A stretch of 64,000 bases of DNA from Acidimicrobiales bacterium (GTDB lineage: Bacteria > Actinomycetota > Acidimicrobiia > Acidimicrobiales > SHLQ01), in contig JAHDCX010000001.1 of assembly GCA_020629635.1 (NCBI GenBank), positions 77,043 through 141,042 of the forward strand, given 5' to 3'. The position numbers and the translations under genes are program-made. This document shows positions 20,619 through 29,913 of the stretch, one piece after another. The notes under the pieces were generated by a model that saw nothing but the letters and a program-made list of their open reading frames with translations, did not search any database and was not told the DNA's origin. The stretch's first letter is position 1. Every line of letters begins with the position of its first letter.

Positions 20619-21547
20619 CAGTGGGCTCCCACGACTCGGCCGGGGTTGAGGCGACCCGCCGGATCGAATTCGTTCTTCATGCGTTCGTGGATGAGTCGGA
20701 CACCGGGGTCGAGTGGTTCCCGGACCTGTGGCGTTGCGGCGTGCACGATGCCGACGCCTACCTCCGCAACAAAGGGACCGATCCCCAGTTCCGGAACGGC
20801 CGGAAGGTCGGCAGGGGCGAGCGACCAGCGTTCGCCCGACGGCGCCTCCGGCGGTTCGACCTCCACGAACGAACCGTGGCTGGTGAGGACGGTGACGTCA
20901 GCGTCGACATCGACTCCATGGCCGACGAGCTGCACCGTCGTCGTCGTTCCGTCCCAGAGGATCGCTCCCGGAGCCAACAACGCGGCATGTACGGCGAAGG
21001 GGTCCGTGTCGTCGCTCGCGAACCAGCGCTCGATTGCAGGAATCGGATTCGTTCGAAGAATCACCTCGGCGATGCAGCCGAGCGTGCCGAGCGACCCGGT
21101 GATCAGCCGCGGGATGTCGAAACCCGAGACGTTCTTCACGGTCGGTCCGCCACCAGACACGATGCGTCCTTCGGCCGAGACATAGCGAACTTGGAGGACA
21201 GACGTGCGCACTTCGCCGCGTGCGGGTCGGCGAAAGTCGTTCTGTCCGACAGCCACCGCGCCACCCACCGTGCCCCCACGTTCGGGGAGCGCCGTCCACT
21301 GCCCCTTCGTCGCAAGCTCGCTGTGGAGGTCGGCGACCGTGGTGCCCGCTCGCACGGTCACGATCATCTCTTCGGGGGTGTACTCGACCACTCCGGTCGG
21401 TGCGGTGAGGATCCGCGCCGAATCGTCGAGCGGACCGCCGAGCGACCATCGCGTGCGAGCACCCTCGATGGCCACGGGTCCGTCGGTGCCGACATCGTCG
21501 GCGAACGCGGTCAGCACGGGATCGCTCGTGTGGAGAACGGCGGTCAT
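20618..21547 (-). CDS. glcE: Glycolate oxidase FAD-binding subunit GlcE
   Basis: FAD-linked oxidase-fold subunit, shorter than GlcD, required for the GlcDEF complex. Recognisable FAD-binding segments are RAGTTVADLHSELA and ERGGTVGGAVAVGQND, and the C-terminus ends in the family motif FDPAGRLNPGR. ATG 21547 is chosen because it overlaps the glcD stop as ATGA; a GTG six bases upstream is in frame. About 309 residues. Confidence 0.92.
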   Translation of the reverse strand: MTAVLHTSDPVLTAFADDVGTDGPVAIEGARTRWSLGGPLDDSARILTAPTGVVEYTPEEMIVTVRAGTTVADLHSELATKGQWTALPERGGTVGGAVAVGQNDFRRPARGEVRTSVLQVRYVSAEGRIVSGGGPTVKNVSGFDIPRLITGSLGTLGCIAEVILRTNPIPAIERWFASDDTDPFAVHAALLAPGAILWDGTTTTVQLVGHGVDVDADVTVLTSHGSFVEVEPPEAPSGERWSLAPADLPAVPELGIGPFVAEVGVGIVHAATPQVREPLDPGVRLIHERMKNEFDPAGRLNPGRVVGAH

Positions 21548-23031
21548 CCCCACACCTCCGCCGGCACGGACCGCAGATGCTGAATGTCCGCGCAGCTGTG
21601 GCCCATCGGGAGCACCTTGCCGGGGTTCGCCCGGCAGACCGGATCGAACGCGCGACGCAAGCGATTCTGATGGTCGAGGTCGTCGTCGGTGAACAGCCGA
21701 TCCATGTACTTCTGCTTCTCGACGCCGATGCCGTGCTCACCGGACAAGACTCCGCCGGCATCGAGCGAGGCGGTGATGATGTCGCCACCTGCGGCGTGAA
21801 TTCGATCGAGGACCCCGGGTTCGCGGCCGTCGAAGATGAGTAACGGATGCAGGTTGCCGTCGCCGGCGTGGAACACGTTCATGACGAGGACATCGTGGCG
21901 ATCGGCGATCGCGTAGATCTCGTCGAGTACGTCCGCGAGCTTGGAGCGGGGGACGACGGTGTCGTGCAGGTAGTAGTCGGGAGCGATCTGGGCGACCGCC
22001 CCGAAGGCCGTCTTGCGGCCCTTCCACAGCGCCGCCCGTTCGGCGTCGTCCTGGGCGAAGCGGACGTCGGTCGCGTTGTTCTCGAGCCCGATGTCTCGAA
22101 TGCGTTCGGCGTCGATGTCGATGCCGGCTTCGGGGCCGTCGACCTCGGCCAGCAGAACGGCTCCGGCGTCTGTTGGATAGCCGGCGTTGACGTAGTTCTC
22201 GACGGCCTGGGTGATGCGTTGATCCATCACCTCCATGGCTGCCGGAACGATGCCGGCAGCGACCACACCCGACACGGTGTTGGCGGCGTCGCGGGTGGAT
22301 TCGAATGACAGCAGCAACGTCCGAACGGCGGGGCGGTTCCGGGTCAGGGTGACCGCGATCTTGGTGGTGATGCCGAGGGTGCCTTCGCTCCCGACGAAGA
22401 CCCCCCGCAGGTCGTAGCCGTCGGGTTCGGCATCGAGGCCACCCAACATCACGATCTCGCCTTCGGCGGTGACGATCTCGAGCGCCGCGACGTGGGCGTT
22501 CGTCACGCCGTAGGCGAGGCAGTGCGGGCCCCCCGAATTGTTGGCGACATTCCCTCCGATGGTGCACACCTGCTGACTGGATGGATCCGGAGCGAAGTGA
22601 TAGCCGAGCGGTTGAAGGTGCCGAGTCAGATCGAGGTTGATCACCCCGGGCTCGACCCACGCAACCCCGTTTTCTTCGTCGATCTCGAGGATCTTGTTCA
22701 TCTTCGTGACGGCGATCACCACGGGCCCACCGAGGGGAATCGCTCCTCCAGCGAGCCCGGTGCCGGCACCGCGCGGAACCACGGCTCGCCCGTGGGCCTC
22801 GGCGATGCGCATGATCGCGGCGACTTCGTCCGTGGAGGTCGGGTAGCAGATCGGGCCCGAGTTGCCGCCGTCGAAGACCGACGCGTCCTTGCCGAGCAAC
22901 GATCGCTGGGCGCCGTCCACCTTCACCCGATCAGGCGACAGCGCAACCCGGAGCTCGTCGAGCAGCGGATCACCGCTTGGCGCGGGCGGTCCGCCCGGAA
23001 GCGTGGATCGCAGACGCTCGATCAGGCTCAT
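21544..23031 (-). CDS. glcD: Glycolate oxidase subunit GlcD (FAD-dependent)
   Basis: Catalytic flavoprotein that oxidises glycolate to glyoxylate. The FAD-binding-4 domain shows [14 protein letters not shown] and [11 protein letters not shown]; the C-terminal FAD-oxidase domain ends in [15 protein letters not shown] and [13 protein letters not shown] 23031 (MSLIERLR) overlaps the glcB stop as ATGA, which fixes the start against a longer in-frame extension. 495 residues. Confidence 0.94.
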   Translation of the reverse strand: MSLIERLRSTLPGGPPAPSGDPLLDELRVALSPDRVKVDGAQRSLLGKDASVFDGGNSGPICYPTSTDEVAAIMRIAEAHGRAVVPRGAGTGLAGGAIPLGGPVVIAVTKMNKILEIDEENGVAWVEPGVINLDLTRHLQPLGYHFAPDPSSQQVCTIGGNVANNSGGPHCLAYGVTNAHVAALEIVTAEGEIVMLGGLDAEPDGYDLRGVFVGSEGTLGITTKIAVTLTRNRPAVRTLLLSFESTRDAANTVSGVVAAGIVPAAMEVMDQRITQAVENYVNAGYPTDAGAVLLAEVDGPEAGIDIDAERIRDIGLENNATDVRFAQDDAERAALWKGRKTAFGAVAQIAPDYYLHDTVVPRSKLADVLDEIYAIADRHDVLVMNVFHAGDGNLHPLLIFDGREPGVLDRIHAAGGDIITASLDAGGVLSGEHGIGVEKQKYMDRLFTDDDLDHQNRLRRAFDPVCRANPGKVLPMGHSCADIQHLRSVPAEVWG

Positions 23032-25196
23032 TGGTTGGAGGCCTTCCACTCGAGGCGTCGAGCGTGGAGGATTGGTTCGGTGTAACCGCTCGGTTGCTCG
23101 ACCCCGGACAACACGAGGTCGCATGCCGCCCGAAACGCTGGACCGTCAAAGTTCGGGGCCATCGGGGAGTAGATCGGGTCGCCCGCGTTCTGCGCGTCGA
23201 CCTTCTCGGCCATGGCCTTCATCGTCGCCATCACCCGATCGGCATCGACGACGCCGTGATGGAGCCAGTTGGCCATGTGCTGAGACGAGATCCGACACGT
23301 CGCTCGATCTTCCATCAACCCGACGTCATGGATGTCGGGCACCTTGGAGCAACCGACGCCCTGGTCGACCCACCGGACGACGTAACCAAGGATTCCCTGG
23401 GCGTTGTTGTCGAGCTCGGCCTGGATCTGCTCGTCGGTCCAGGCGGTGTCTGGCGCAACCGGGATGGTCAAGATGTCGCCGAGCTGGGCACGTCGACCGC
23501 CCCCGGCGATCTCGTCCTGTCGGGCCAACACGTCGACGTGGTGATAGTGCGTGGCGTGCAGGGTGGCGGCGGTCGGGGAGGGGACCCAGGCACAGTTGGC
23601 TCCCGATCGCGGGTGGCCGATTTTCTGCTCGAGCATGGAGGCCATGAGATCTGGAGCAGCCCACATGCCCTTGCCGATCTGTGCTTTGCCTCGCAGGCCA
23701 CAGGCGAGGCCGACGTCGACGTTCCAGTCTTCGTACGCCCCGATCCAGGGCTGAGCCTTCATCTCGCTCTTCGGGACCATGGCGCCGGCCTGCATCGACG
23801 TGTGGATCTCGTCGCCGGTGCGGTCGAGGAAGCCGGTGTTGATGAAGGCGACCCGGTGACGGGCCTCGCGGATGCACTCAGCCAGATTGACGGTCGTGCG
23901 ACGCTCTTCGTCCATGATGCCGAGCTTGACGGTGTACTCCGGTAGGCCGAGGGCGGCTTCGACCCGGCCAAAGGTCTCGTTTGCGAAGGCGACCTCGGTC
24001 GGACCGTGCATCTTGGGCTTCACGACATAGACCGATCCGGTTCGGCTGTTGCCGGCTCCCGCTCGGGCGAGGTCATGCATGGCGCACAACGTCGTCGCCA
24101 TCGCGTCGAGGAGTCCTTCGGGGATTTCGTTGCCGTCCGCGTCCAGAACCGCTGGTGTCGTCATCAGGTGTCCGACGTTGCGAACCAGCAGAACCGCTCG
24201 GCCCGGGAGCGTGATCTCACCGCCGCCGGGGGCCGAGTAGGTGCGGTCGTCGGCGAGGCGACGGGTGAAGGTCTGGTCGCCCTTGGTGACCTCCTCGGTC
24301 AGGTCGCCGGTCATCAGGCCGAGCCAGTTCCGGTAGGCGAGGGCCTTGTCGGGCGCGTCGACGGCGGCCACGGAGTCCTCGCAGTCCATGATGGCGGTCA
24401 TGGCGGACTCGAGAACGATGTCGCTCATGCCAGCCGTATCGGCGGCGCCCACAGGATGATCTCGGTCGAAGCGAAGATCGAGACCGAGGCCGTTGACGGT
24501 CAAGAGCACGGCGTCGGGGTCGTCGTCGGCCCCGGACCAGCCTGTGAACAGGGTCGGGTCGGCGAGGCTGGTGGTCGAGCCGTCGGCCAGCGTCACCTCG
24601 AGCGCATCGGACACGACTCGATAGGCGCTCGACCCGACGTGGCTGCCGGTTGCCAGGGGAGCGACGGCGTCGAGATGCTCGCGCGCCCAGCGAATCACGC
24701 GATCGCCACGAGCGGGGTCGTAGGGGCCGGGTGGAGCGGTGTCGCCGAGCGCATCGGTGCCGTACAGCGCGTCGTACAGGCTGCCCCATCGGGCGTTTGC
24801 GGCGTTGAGCGCGTACCGGGCGTTCATGACCGGAACGACGAGCTGGGGCCCGGGGATCGAGGCGAGCTCGGGGTCCACGTTCGTCGTCTCGATCGAGAAG
24901 TCCGAACCTGCGGGCACGAGGTAACCGAGCTCTTCGAGGAAGCTCTGGTACTCGAGCGGATCGATCTCGGAGTGGTCCCGGTGCCAGGCGTCGATCGCGG
25001 CTTGGATCGACTCGCGCTCCTCGAGGAGCGTCGCATTGCGCGGCGCGAAGTCGGCGATGAGCGAGGCCATCGCCGCGAAGAAGTCGTCGGGTTCGATCCC
25101 GGTCCCGGGGAGGGCCTCGTCGACGAAGAAGGTGTGAAGTTCGGCGCCGTAGTGGAGCCCATGGGCTTCGATGCGGGCGCTCTGGTCGTGGGACAC
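23028..25196 (-). CDS. glcB: Malate synthase G
   Basis: Condenses glyoxylate with acetyl-CoA to give malate. 722 residues is the size of the monomeric G isoform. Signature stretches include [41 protein letters not shown], and the C-terminal [15 protein letters not shown]. It begins at GTG 25196 with GGAG 6 nt upstream. First gene of the glycolate operon and divergent from the FCD regulator. Confidence 0.96.
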   Translation of the reverse strand: MSHDQSARIEAHGLHYGAELHTFFVDEALPGTGIEPDDFFAAMASLIADFAPRNATLLEERESIQAAIDAWHRDHSEIDPLEYQSFLEELGYLVPAGSDFSIETTNVDPELASIPGPQLVVPVMNARYALNAANARWGSLYDALYGTDALGDTAPPGPYDPARGDRVIRWAREHLDAVAPLATGSHVGSSAYRVVSDALEVTLADGSTTSLADPTLFTGWSGADDDPDAVLLTVNGLGLDLRFDRDHPVGAADTAGMSDIVLESAMTAIMDCEDSVAAVDAPDKALAYRNWLGLMTGDLTEEVTKGDQTFTRRLADDRTYSAPGGGEITLPGRAVLLVRNVGHLMTTPAVLDADGNEIPEGLLDAMATTLCAMHDLARAGAGNSRTGSVYVVKPKMHGPTEVAFANETFGRVEAALGLPEYTVKLGIMDEERRTTVNLAECIREARHRVAFINTGFLDRTGDEIHTSMQAGAMVPKSEMKAQPWIGAYEDWNVDVGLACGLRGKAQIGKGMWAAPDLMASMLEQKIGHPRSGANCAWVPSPTAATLHATHYHHVDVLARQDEIAGGGRRAQLGDILTIPVAPDTAWTDEQIQAELDNNAQGILGYVVRWVDQGVGCSKVPDIHDVGLMEDRATCRISSQHMANWLHHGVVDADRVMATMKAMAEKVDAQNAGDPIYSPMAPNFDGPAFRAACDLVLSGVEQPSGYTEPILHARRLEWKASNQ

Positions 25197-25253
25197 GGGA
25201 TTCTCCGGGGTTGGGAACGGGAGCTCTTTACAGGAACTCTCGACTGACCGTAA

Positions 25254-25265
25254 ACTGTTAACAGT
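25254..25265. promoter_or_regulatory. 12-bp palindrome, candidate GlcC/FCD operator
   Basis: ACTGTTAACAGT is a perfect palindrome in the 102-bp divergent region between glcB and the GntR regulator. A further ACAGTC half-site lies at 25269-25274, and TAAACT at 25252-25257, a possible -10 for the regulator, overlaps it. Autoregulation and control of glcB are inference. Confidence 0.45.
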
Positions 25266-25298
25266 CGACAGTCAACCGGTTTGTGAAGGGAGAACGCC

Positions 25299-25988
25299 AT
25301 GAGCGCCGTGCAACGCATCGAACTCGGCGACGCCGTCACCAATGCACTCCGTGATCTGATCTTCGACGGCACGTTCTCCCCCGGGGAGCGCCTCGTCGAG
25401 ACCGAGCTGGCCGAGCGGTTCGGGACGAGTCGCGGTCCTGTGCGTGACGCCCTCGCCGAACTCGAACAATCTGGCCTCGTGCAGTCGATCAACCGGCGGG
25501 GGTCGTTTGTGGCAACGATGACGCCGGTGGACATCGATGAGCTCTACACCCTCCGCGGGTCACTCGAAGCGCTCGCGGTCGAACGGGCCATCGACCGAGT
25601 CGGACCCGAGGAGGTTCGCCGGCTCGACGGGCTACTCGCCGAACTCGCCGCCGCCCTCGACTCGGGCGACCGGCGCGCCGTCGCCGCTGCCGACATGGCG
25701 TTCCATCGATCCATCGTCGAACTGGCTGATCATCGACGTCTCCTCGCCGCATGGGAGGGTCTCGCCGACCAGACCCGTCTTGTCATGCTCGAGTTGTCTG
25801 CGGTGTCGCCGGAGACCCAGGCGGACGTCGGAGGGCATCGCGAGATGCTCGACGCCCTTGCCGGCGACGAACCACAGCTCGCCGCTGCCGCAGTCAGACG
25901 GCATCTCGAGGCAGCGCGGCGCGTCATGGTCCGGCGCGTGGCGACCGGCGGCGACGATGCCGATCAGACGCGTGCGCGAAGGGGCTGA
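25299..25988 (+). CDS. GntR family regulator, FCD type (GlcC/FadR-like)
   Basis: N-terminal winged helix-turn-helix (LRDLIFDGTFSPGERL, ELAERFGTSRGPVRDALAELE) and C-terminal FCD ligand domain with the conserved Asp/His metal-type residues (DMAFHRSIVEL, GHREMLDAL). 229 residues. Divergent from the glycolate operon, so glycolate or glyoxylate is a natural ligand guess, as for E. coli GlcC. Its 3' end overlaps the convergent amidohydrolase gene by 25 bp. Confidence 0.85.
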   Translation: MSAVQRIELGDAVTNALRDLIFDGTFSPGERLVETELAERFGTSRGPVRDALAELEQSGLVQSINRRGSFVATMTPVDIDELYTLRGSLEALAVERAIDRVGPEEVRRLDGLLAELAAALDSGDRRAVAAADMAFHRSIVELADHRRLLAAWEGLADQTRLVMLELSAVSPETQADVGGHREMLDALAGDEPQLAAAAVRRHLEAARRVMVRRVATGGDDADQTRARRG

Positions 25989-27472
25989 GTCAGCGCAGAC
26001 AGGCGGCGAAGGGTCCGTTCGGGCCCGAGTGATTCGAGCAGCCAGCCAATCGCAATCGGCGCGTCGTCGGCTCCCAATGCGAGCTGGGTGGCTTCGATGC
26101 CGGTTCGAAGTCCGAGGCCCGCGTGTGCTCGTGCACGGTGCGCGAGCCGATGGAGGTCCTCTCCGCGCCATCGGTTGTCGTGCGAACCATGGTGGGCGAT
26201 CTCGGTGCGGAGACACTCGAGGAAACGACGGTCGTCGTCAGTCAGCTCGCGGCGACTCGGCGACTGCGGAGTGGCGTTCGTCGATGCGTCGTACCACGTT
26301 CCGTCCACGAGGCACCCGACTGGTTCGAAGTGCTGCCGCCCCCGGAGCGTCGATCCCGCTCCGTCGGAGTGGAACGACTCACCTTGGACCAGCCGCAAGA
26401 GCGACAACGTCGCATTTGCCCCGATGGTCGGGCGGCCGGTGCCGATCTGCAGCGCATCCGCTGGTCGGGTCGAAGCCCGGGCGATCACGTCCTCCGGCGA
26501 CATCCCGAGTGCCATGAACAGGTTCATGACCGTCAGCACACTGCGGTGTGGGGCGTCCCACGACCAGCGATGGAGATCCGAAGAGATCACGTCGGGCATC
26601 CAGCCCTGGCGCAAGCCGGCCGCGGCACGGCTGAGACGCAGGTTGAATGATCCCGGCGCCGGATCGAAGAGCACACCCCGATGGCGGGCCGCCCGGACCT
26701 CGGCGCTGATCCGGCCGGCAGCGTCGATCAGCGCACCCGGAAGCCCGGTGTAGCAATGGGTGACGATGTCGCCGGACTGCAGGCGATCCAACACGTCGCC
26801 GCTCGCTGCATCGGCAGGGGAGTGCAGTGCAACCGGTTGGTCCTGAGCGTCGACGTCGCCGATGTGGACGAGCAATCGAAGCGAGGTCATCTCGGCCAGT
26901 GATACGGCGTGATCCACCCAGGCAAGGCCGGCGGCGCCGCTCGCCCACACTTTGAGCCCGACGACGTGATTGGCGTGGCGTTCGATCGCGGGGAGGAAGT
27001 CCGCCAACGATGGCGTGTGCATCTCGGTGGTCCGGCGTCTCGTGTTGTGCGCAGGATGCGCCTCGACGATTCCGCCGGATTCGATGGACAAAAAGCTGAG
27101 AATGCGTGTCGCTGCGGGGTCGATCACCGTTGCCGCGAAATCGTCGATCGTGGCGGCCCCGGCGCCCCCCGCATCGACGATGGTGGGCACGGCGGACCGG
27201 ACGCCGATGACGTCGGGATCCGGGAGTCCGGCCGCGCCGAACACGTGCGTGTGAAGGTCGACGAGACCCGGGCAGACCGTGAGGCCGGGTTCATCGATGA
27301 TTCGGGTCGAGGCTGTCGATCCGACCCATGCGCTTCCCGACCCGACCGGACCCACGTGGATCACGGTCTCGCCGTCGACCACGAGGTCGACCATGTCGTT
27401 CAGCCCATTGTCCGGATCGACACGTCTCACCCCCAGGAAGACGGTTCGAGTCACTGGGAGAACCGTAGCCAT
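25964..27472 (-). CDS. Amidohydrolase/deacetylase-family metallohydrolase with C-terminal extension
   Basis: Cytosolic amidohydrolase of the dihydroorotase-like group containing Atu3266/EF0837 deacetylases. Metal-site elements in order: GLVDLHTHVFG (HxH), VVGLKVWASG (likely carboxylated Lys), LLVHIGD (His), VTHCYTG (His), ISSDLHRW (Asp). The hydrolase ends around residue 400. About 95 further residues (ELTDDDRRFLECLRTEI onward) form a helical extension not typical of the family. The upstream SelW-like gene ends 35 bp away on the same strand. Substrate unknown. Confidence 0.8.
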   Translation of the reverse strand: MATVLPVTRTVFLGVRRVDPDNGLNDMVDLVVDGETVIHVGPVGSGSAWVGSTASTRIIDEPGLTVCPGLVDLHTHVFGAAGLPDPDVIGVRSAVPTIVDAGGAGAATIDDFAATVIDPAATRILSFLSIESGGIVEAHPAHNTRRRTTEMHTPSLADFLPAIERHANHVVGLKVWASGAAGLAWVDHAVSLAEMTSLRLLVHIGDVDAQDQPVALHSPADAASGDVLDRLQSGDIVTHCYTGLPGALIDAAGRISAEVRAARHRGVLFDPAPGSFNLRLSRAAAGLRQGWMPDVISSDLHRWSWDAPHRSVLTVMNLFMALGMSPEDVIARASTRPADALQIGTGRPTIGANATLSLLRLVQGESFHSDGAGSTLRGRQHFEPVGCLVDGTWYDASTNATPQSPSRRELTDDDRRFLECLRTEIAHHGSHDNRWRGEDLHRLAHRARAHAGLGLRTGIEATQLALGADDAPIAIGWLLESLGPERTLRRLSALTQPLRARV

Positions 27473-27507
27473 CGGCCATCGTCGGAGAGTGATTCAACGG
27501 GTGGGGA

Positions 27508-27777
27508 TCACTCCCCGTATTTCGGCACTCCCTGGCCCCAGCGTTGCTCGAAGTGTTCGAGGACTTCGCCGTCGTCGGCGTGTCGACCGGTCTCGGACTT
27601 CGAGTAGAGCACCTCGCCGTCCACGACGACGTCGAACACCCCGGCGCCGCCCGTGTGGAGCGTCAGCGAAGAAATCACGTGCTGATAGTTGGACAGGAGA
27701 TCATTTACCGCGCTCACGGCGCGTGCGGAATAATCTCAAGGTACGCAGTAGGTCAGCTCGATCTGGTGTTTGTCCAT
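27508..27777 (-). CDS. SelW-like (Rdx family) selenoprotein with in-frame UGA
   Basis: From ATG 27777 the frame reads MDKHQIELTYCVP, then TGA (27738-27736), then DYSARAVSAVNDLLSNYQ and on to a stop at 27508: 89 residues with residue 14 encoded by UGA. The context CVP-U is the CxxC/CxxU redox motif that Rdx/SelT/SelW/SelH proteins carry at this position, directly after the first beta strand. The rest (GAGVFDVVVDGEVLYSKSE, LEHFEQRW) matches the family's thioredoxin-like fold. A stem-loop begins at the UGA. The ATG has a distant GGAGG about 15 nt upstream. The protein downstream of UGA alone would lack the active site. Alternatives are a nonsense mutation or stop-codon error. Confidence 0.75.
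27697..27738 (-). promoter_or_regulatory. Candidate bacterial SECIS stem-loop
   Basis: Starting at the UGA, 27737-27729 (GAGATTATT) pairs with 27705-27697 (AATGATCTC, one G-U). CCGC (27728-27725) then pairs with GCGG (27711-27708) across a 2-nt bulge, and GC/GC closes a 7-nt apical loop GCCGTGA (27720-27714). The loop G-U falls about 22-23 nt from the U of UGA, close to the spacing in E. coli fdhF. SelB binding is inference. Confidence 0.6.
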
Positions 27778-27806
27778 GACGAGACGATAGGGCCTCCGCC
27801 GCCCCG

Positions 27807-28415
27807 TCAGCTCGATCCGGCGCCCCGGAGACCTCGCCACACGAGGGTGCTGAGCAACGCTCCGGGATGTTCTCCGCCGTGTTCCAACCAGCGGCGGACG
27901 CCGTTTTCGAGTGCGCCCGTGATCGCGCGAGCGATGATGAGGCGTTCGTCGGTGGACAGCGACTCGATCGCGATGTGCTCGGCCGTGAAGGACGCCATCG
28001 AGACCTCGACGTTGTGGACCGCCTCGACGAAGTCGGGGTCGCTGCGTGCCCCTTCGCCGTACATGACGCGGAATCGACCGGGTTCGGCGCCGAAGAAGTC
28101 CACATAGGCATGGACGGCGCTCTCGAGCTCGAGGCGCCCCGACGTCGCGGCGTCGACGGCCTCGGTGGTCTTGGCGACAAGCTCATTCGCGGTGTCGGTC
28201 AGGACTTCGAGGAAGAGATCCTTCTTCGACTCGAAGTGTTGATACAGCACCGGTTTGGTGACCCCGGCGGACAACGCAATGTCGTTCATCGAGGTGGCCG
28301 TGTAGCCGAGCTCGCCGAACTGCGTGAGCGCTGCGTCGAGCAGCTGTCGACGACGCTGGGACGCCTCCATCCGAACGCCATGCGCGGGAGCGCGTCCCGA
28401 AACCGAACCAGCCAT
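27807..28415 (-). CDS. TetR family transcriptional regulator
   Basis: N-terminal TetR helix-turn-helix (RRRQLLDAALTQFGELGYTATSMNDIALSAGVTKPVLYQHFESK, read in pieces as AALTQFGELGYT and SAGVTKPVLYQHF) and a C-terminal ligand domain of about 130 residues. ATG 28415 and ATG 28370 are both possible starts; the HTH begins shortly after the latter. It lies 18 bp after a small membrane-protein gene and 29 bp before the SelW-like gene, all on the minus strand. Confidence 0.85.
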   Translation of the reverse strand: MAGSVSGRAPAHGVRMEASQRRRQLLDAALTQFGELGYTATSMNDIALSAGVTKPVLYQHFESKKDLFLEVLTDTANELVAKTTEAVDAATSGRLELESAVHAYVDFFGAEPGRFRVMYGEGARSDPDFVEAVHNVEVSMASFTAEHIAIESLSTDERLIIARAITGALENGVRRWLEHGGEHPGALLSTLVWRGLRGAGSS

Positions 28416-28432
28416 CGACACCACCGTAGCGC

Positions 28433-28729
28433 TCAGCGTCGGCGGCGCTGAGCGGCGGAGTCCTCTTCGTGGCGTTCGGCGCCGCGGATCGCGTAGCCGA
28501 GCTGGATGGCGACGGCGAGAATGATGCTGCCCACGATGAGCAGGGCGCCGATGGTCCAGACCAGGCCCGACGTCAGCTCGGTCACCAGCCCAAACACGAA
28601 GGCGACGGTCGCCACCGCGTAGCACGCATAGCCCGCCCGCTGTCCCTTCGAGGCGACCTCTCGCAACCGCGCTCGCTGCTCGAGTACGGGGTCGGAGGTC
28701 TCGGCGCCGTCGGACATCGTGGCCATCAT
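28433..28729 (-). CDS. Small two-helix membrane protein
   Basis: 98 residues with two hydrophobic helices (YACYAVATVAFVFGLVTEL and VWTIGALLIVGSIILAVAI), a charged N-terminus and an Arg-rich tail. No family recognised. In-frame ATGs at 28729, 28726 and 28717 leave the start open. Upstream of the TetR gene in the same direction. Confidence 0.6.
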   Translation of the reverse strand: MMATMSDGAETSDPVLEQRARLREVASKGQRAGYACYAVATVAFVFGLVTELTSGLVWTIGALLIVGSIILAVAIQLGYAIRGAERHEEDSAAQRRRR

Positions 28730-28774
28730 GGCGGATTTCGGGTCCGCCCGCCGAGCTGCGTCGACGATGGGCGT

Positions 28775-29812
28775 CTATTGGCTCTCGATCAGCTTCCGTC
28801 GACGGCGACGGATGCGGGGACCTGAGCGGTCGCGATCATCGATGTGGTCGTGGCCGGCCGAGCTGCGTCGGTCCGCTTCCCGACGGCGCCGCAAGAATTC
28901 GGCGAGCTGTTCGTCGCTCGGCGAAACCGTCAGGTCGATGATCGGGCGGCGATCGCGGAGGTCGATCATCTCGTCATCGCTGTCCGCTGCCACCGGATCG
29001 GTGGGACGAGTCGTGACCACGCGCCGTCGCAGCTTGACGGTCGGGTCGACGACGGGTGGACGCTGGTCGGGGGACACCTGGGCTGCGGGGATCGGCGCTG
29101 CGGGCGCCGGGTCCTGTTCGGTCGTTGTCTCAGACGGTGATGCTGCGTGGGCCGGAGTGGGCTCGTGCTCTTCAGGTGCATGGGCGGGAGGTGTCCGGAA
29201 GAGACTGAAGATGCCGAGATTGGCGATTCGTCCAGAGGCGTGGGCGTGCTTGGCTCCGGAGGTGTCGGCGATGTCGTCTTCGCGTCGACCGCCGGGACCG
29301 CGGCGACGTACGAGCAGATTGGTGATGATGTCTGCGGCGCCGACGAGCGCAATCAGATCGCCCAGGCTGACGACCGCACCGATCACGGGCACGGGGACGA
29401 CGTCGGCCAAGAACCCGAGTCGACGGGCCGTTTCGGTCGATTCGTGGGCGCCCTCGATGATGGCGGCGCCACGATCATCGACACGATCGACCGACGTCAG
29501 CGCCCGCTCGGAGACGGGCACTGCCCCGTTGGCGAGCAGGACGGCGAGGTTGCACAGCAGTCCGACCATGAACACGATCACGCCGGACATCGTCAGGTTG
29601 CTGGCCCCGAAGCCGATGAAGGCGACCAGAGCGACGGTGCTCCAGAGCACGGGCATGCTCGGGTCCAGGGTGGCGAGGACGAGCGAGGACGCGACTCCGG
29701 CGACGAGGAACGCCTTGCCCCGTACGGGAGCGGCGATGAGCGACGACCAGCGGCCACCTCGGAGGAGGCCGATGATCGCCCCGATGACGAGTGCGATCAG
29801 CCCGAGCAACAC
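28775..29812 (-). CDS. DUF5317-like membrane protein with long acidic/basic tail
   Basis: The N-terminal half (about 1-165) contains five or six hydrophobic segments and resembles actinobacterial DUF5317 proteins (LIALVIGAIIGLLRGG start, GVIVFMVGLLCNLAVLL, VVPVPVIGAVVSLGDLIA). From residue 170 onward is a soluble tail of about 175 residues, Pro/Ala-rich then highly basic (RIRRRRRKLIE end), probably cytoplasmic. GTG start at 29812. Function unknown. Confidence 0.6.
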   Translation of the reverse strand: MLLGLIALVIGAIIGLLRGGRWSSLIAAPVRGKAFLVAGVASSLVLATLDPSMPVLWSTVALVAFIGFGASNLTMSGVIVFMVGLLCNLAVLLANGAVPVSERALTSVDRVDDRGAAIIEGAHESTETARRLGFLADVVPVPVIGAVVSLGDLIALVGAADIITNLLVRRRGPGGRREDDIADTSGAKHAHASGRIANLGIFSLFRTPPAHAPEEHEPTPAHAASPSETTTEQDPAPAAPIPAAQVSPDQRPPVVDPTVKLRRRVVTTRPTDPVAADSDDEMIDLRDRRPIIDLTVSPSDEQLAEFLRRRREADRRSSAGHDHIDDRDRSGPRIRRRRRKLIESQ

Positions 29813-29900
29813 GGGCGAAACCCTAGCGATTCACGCGCGGTGAGTGGTGGAGTTTCGCGCGGGACGCGCGATCCCGGCCGGCTCGCCGAGGGCCGACCGA

Positions 29901-29913
29901 GGGGTCAGACCCC
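29901..29913. repeat. GGGGTCAGACCCC palindrome overlapping a stop codon
   Basis: A 13-bp perfect palindrome of the GGGGTCA family. It supplies the TGA stop of the lipoprotein gene that ends at 29905, so the element has become part of the coding end. Confidence 0.65.

Noticed and set aside
27508-27717. A 69-residue protein starting at GTG 27717
   Set aside because: It would lack the first strand and the redox motif that define the family; the in-frame upstream segment supplies both if UGA is read as Sec.
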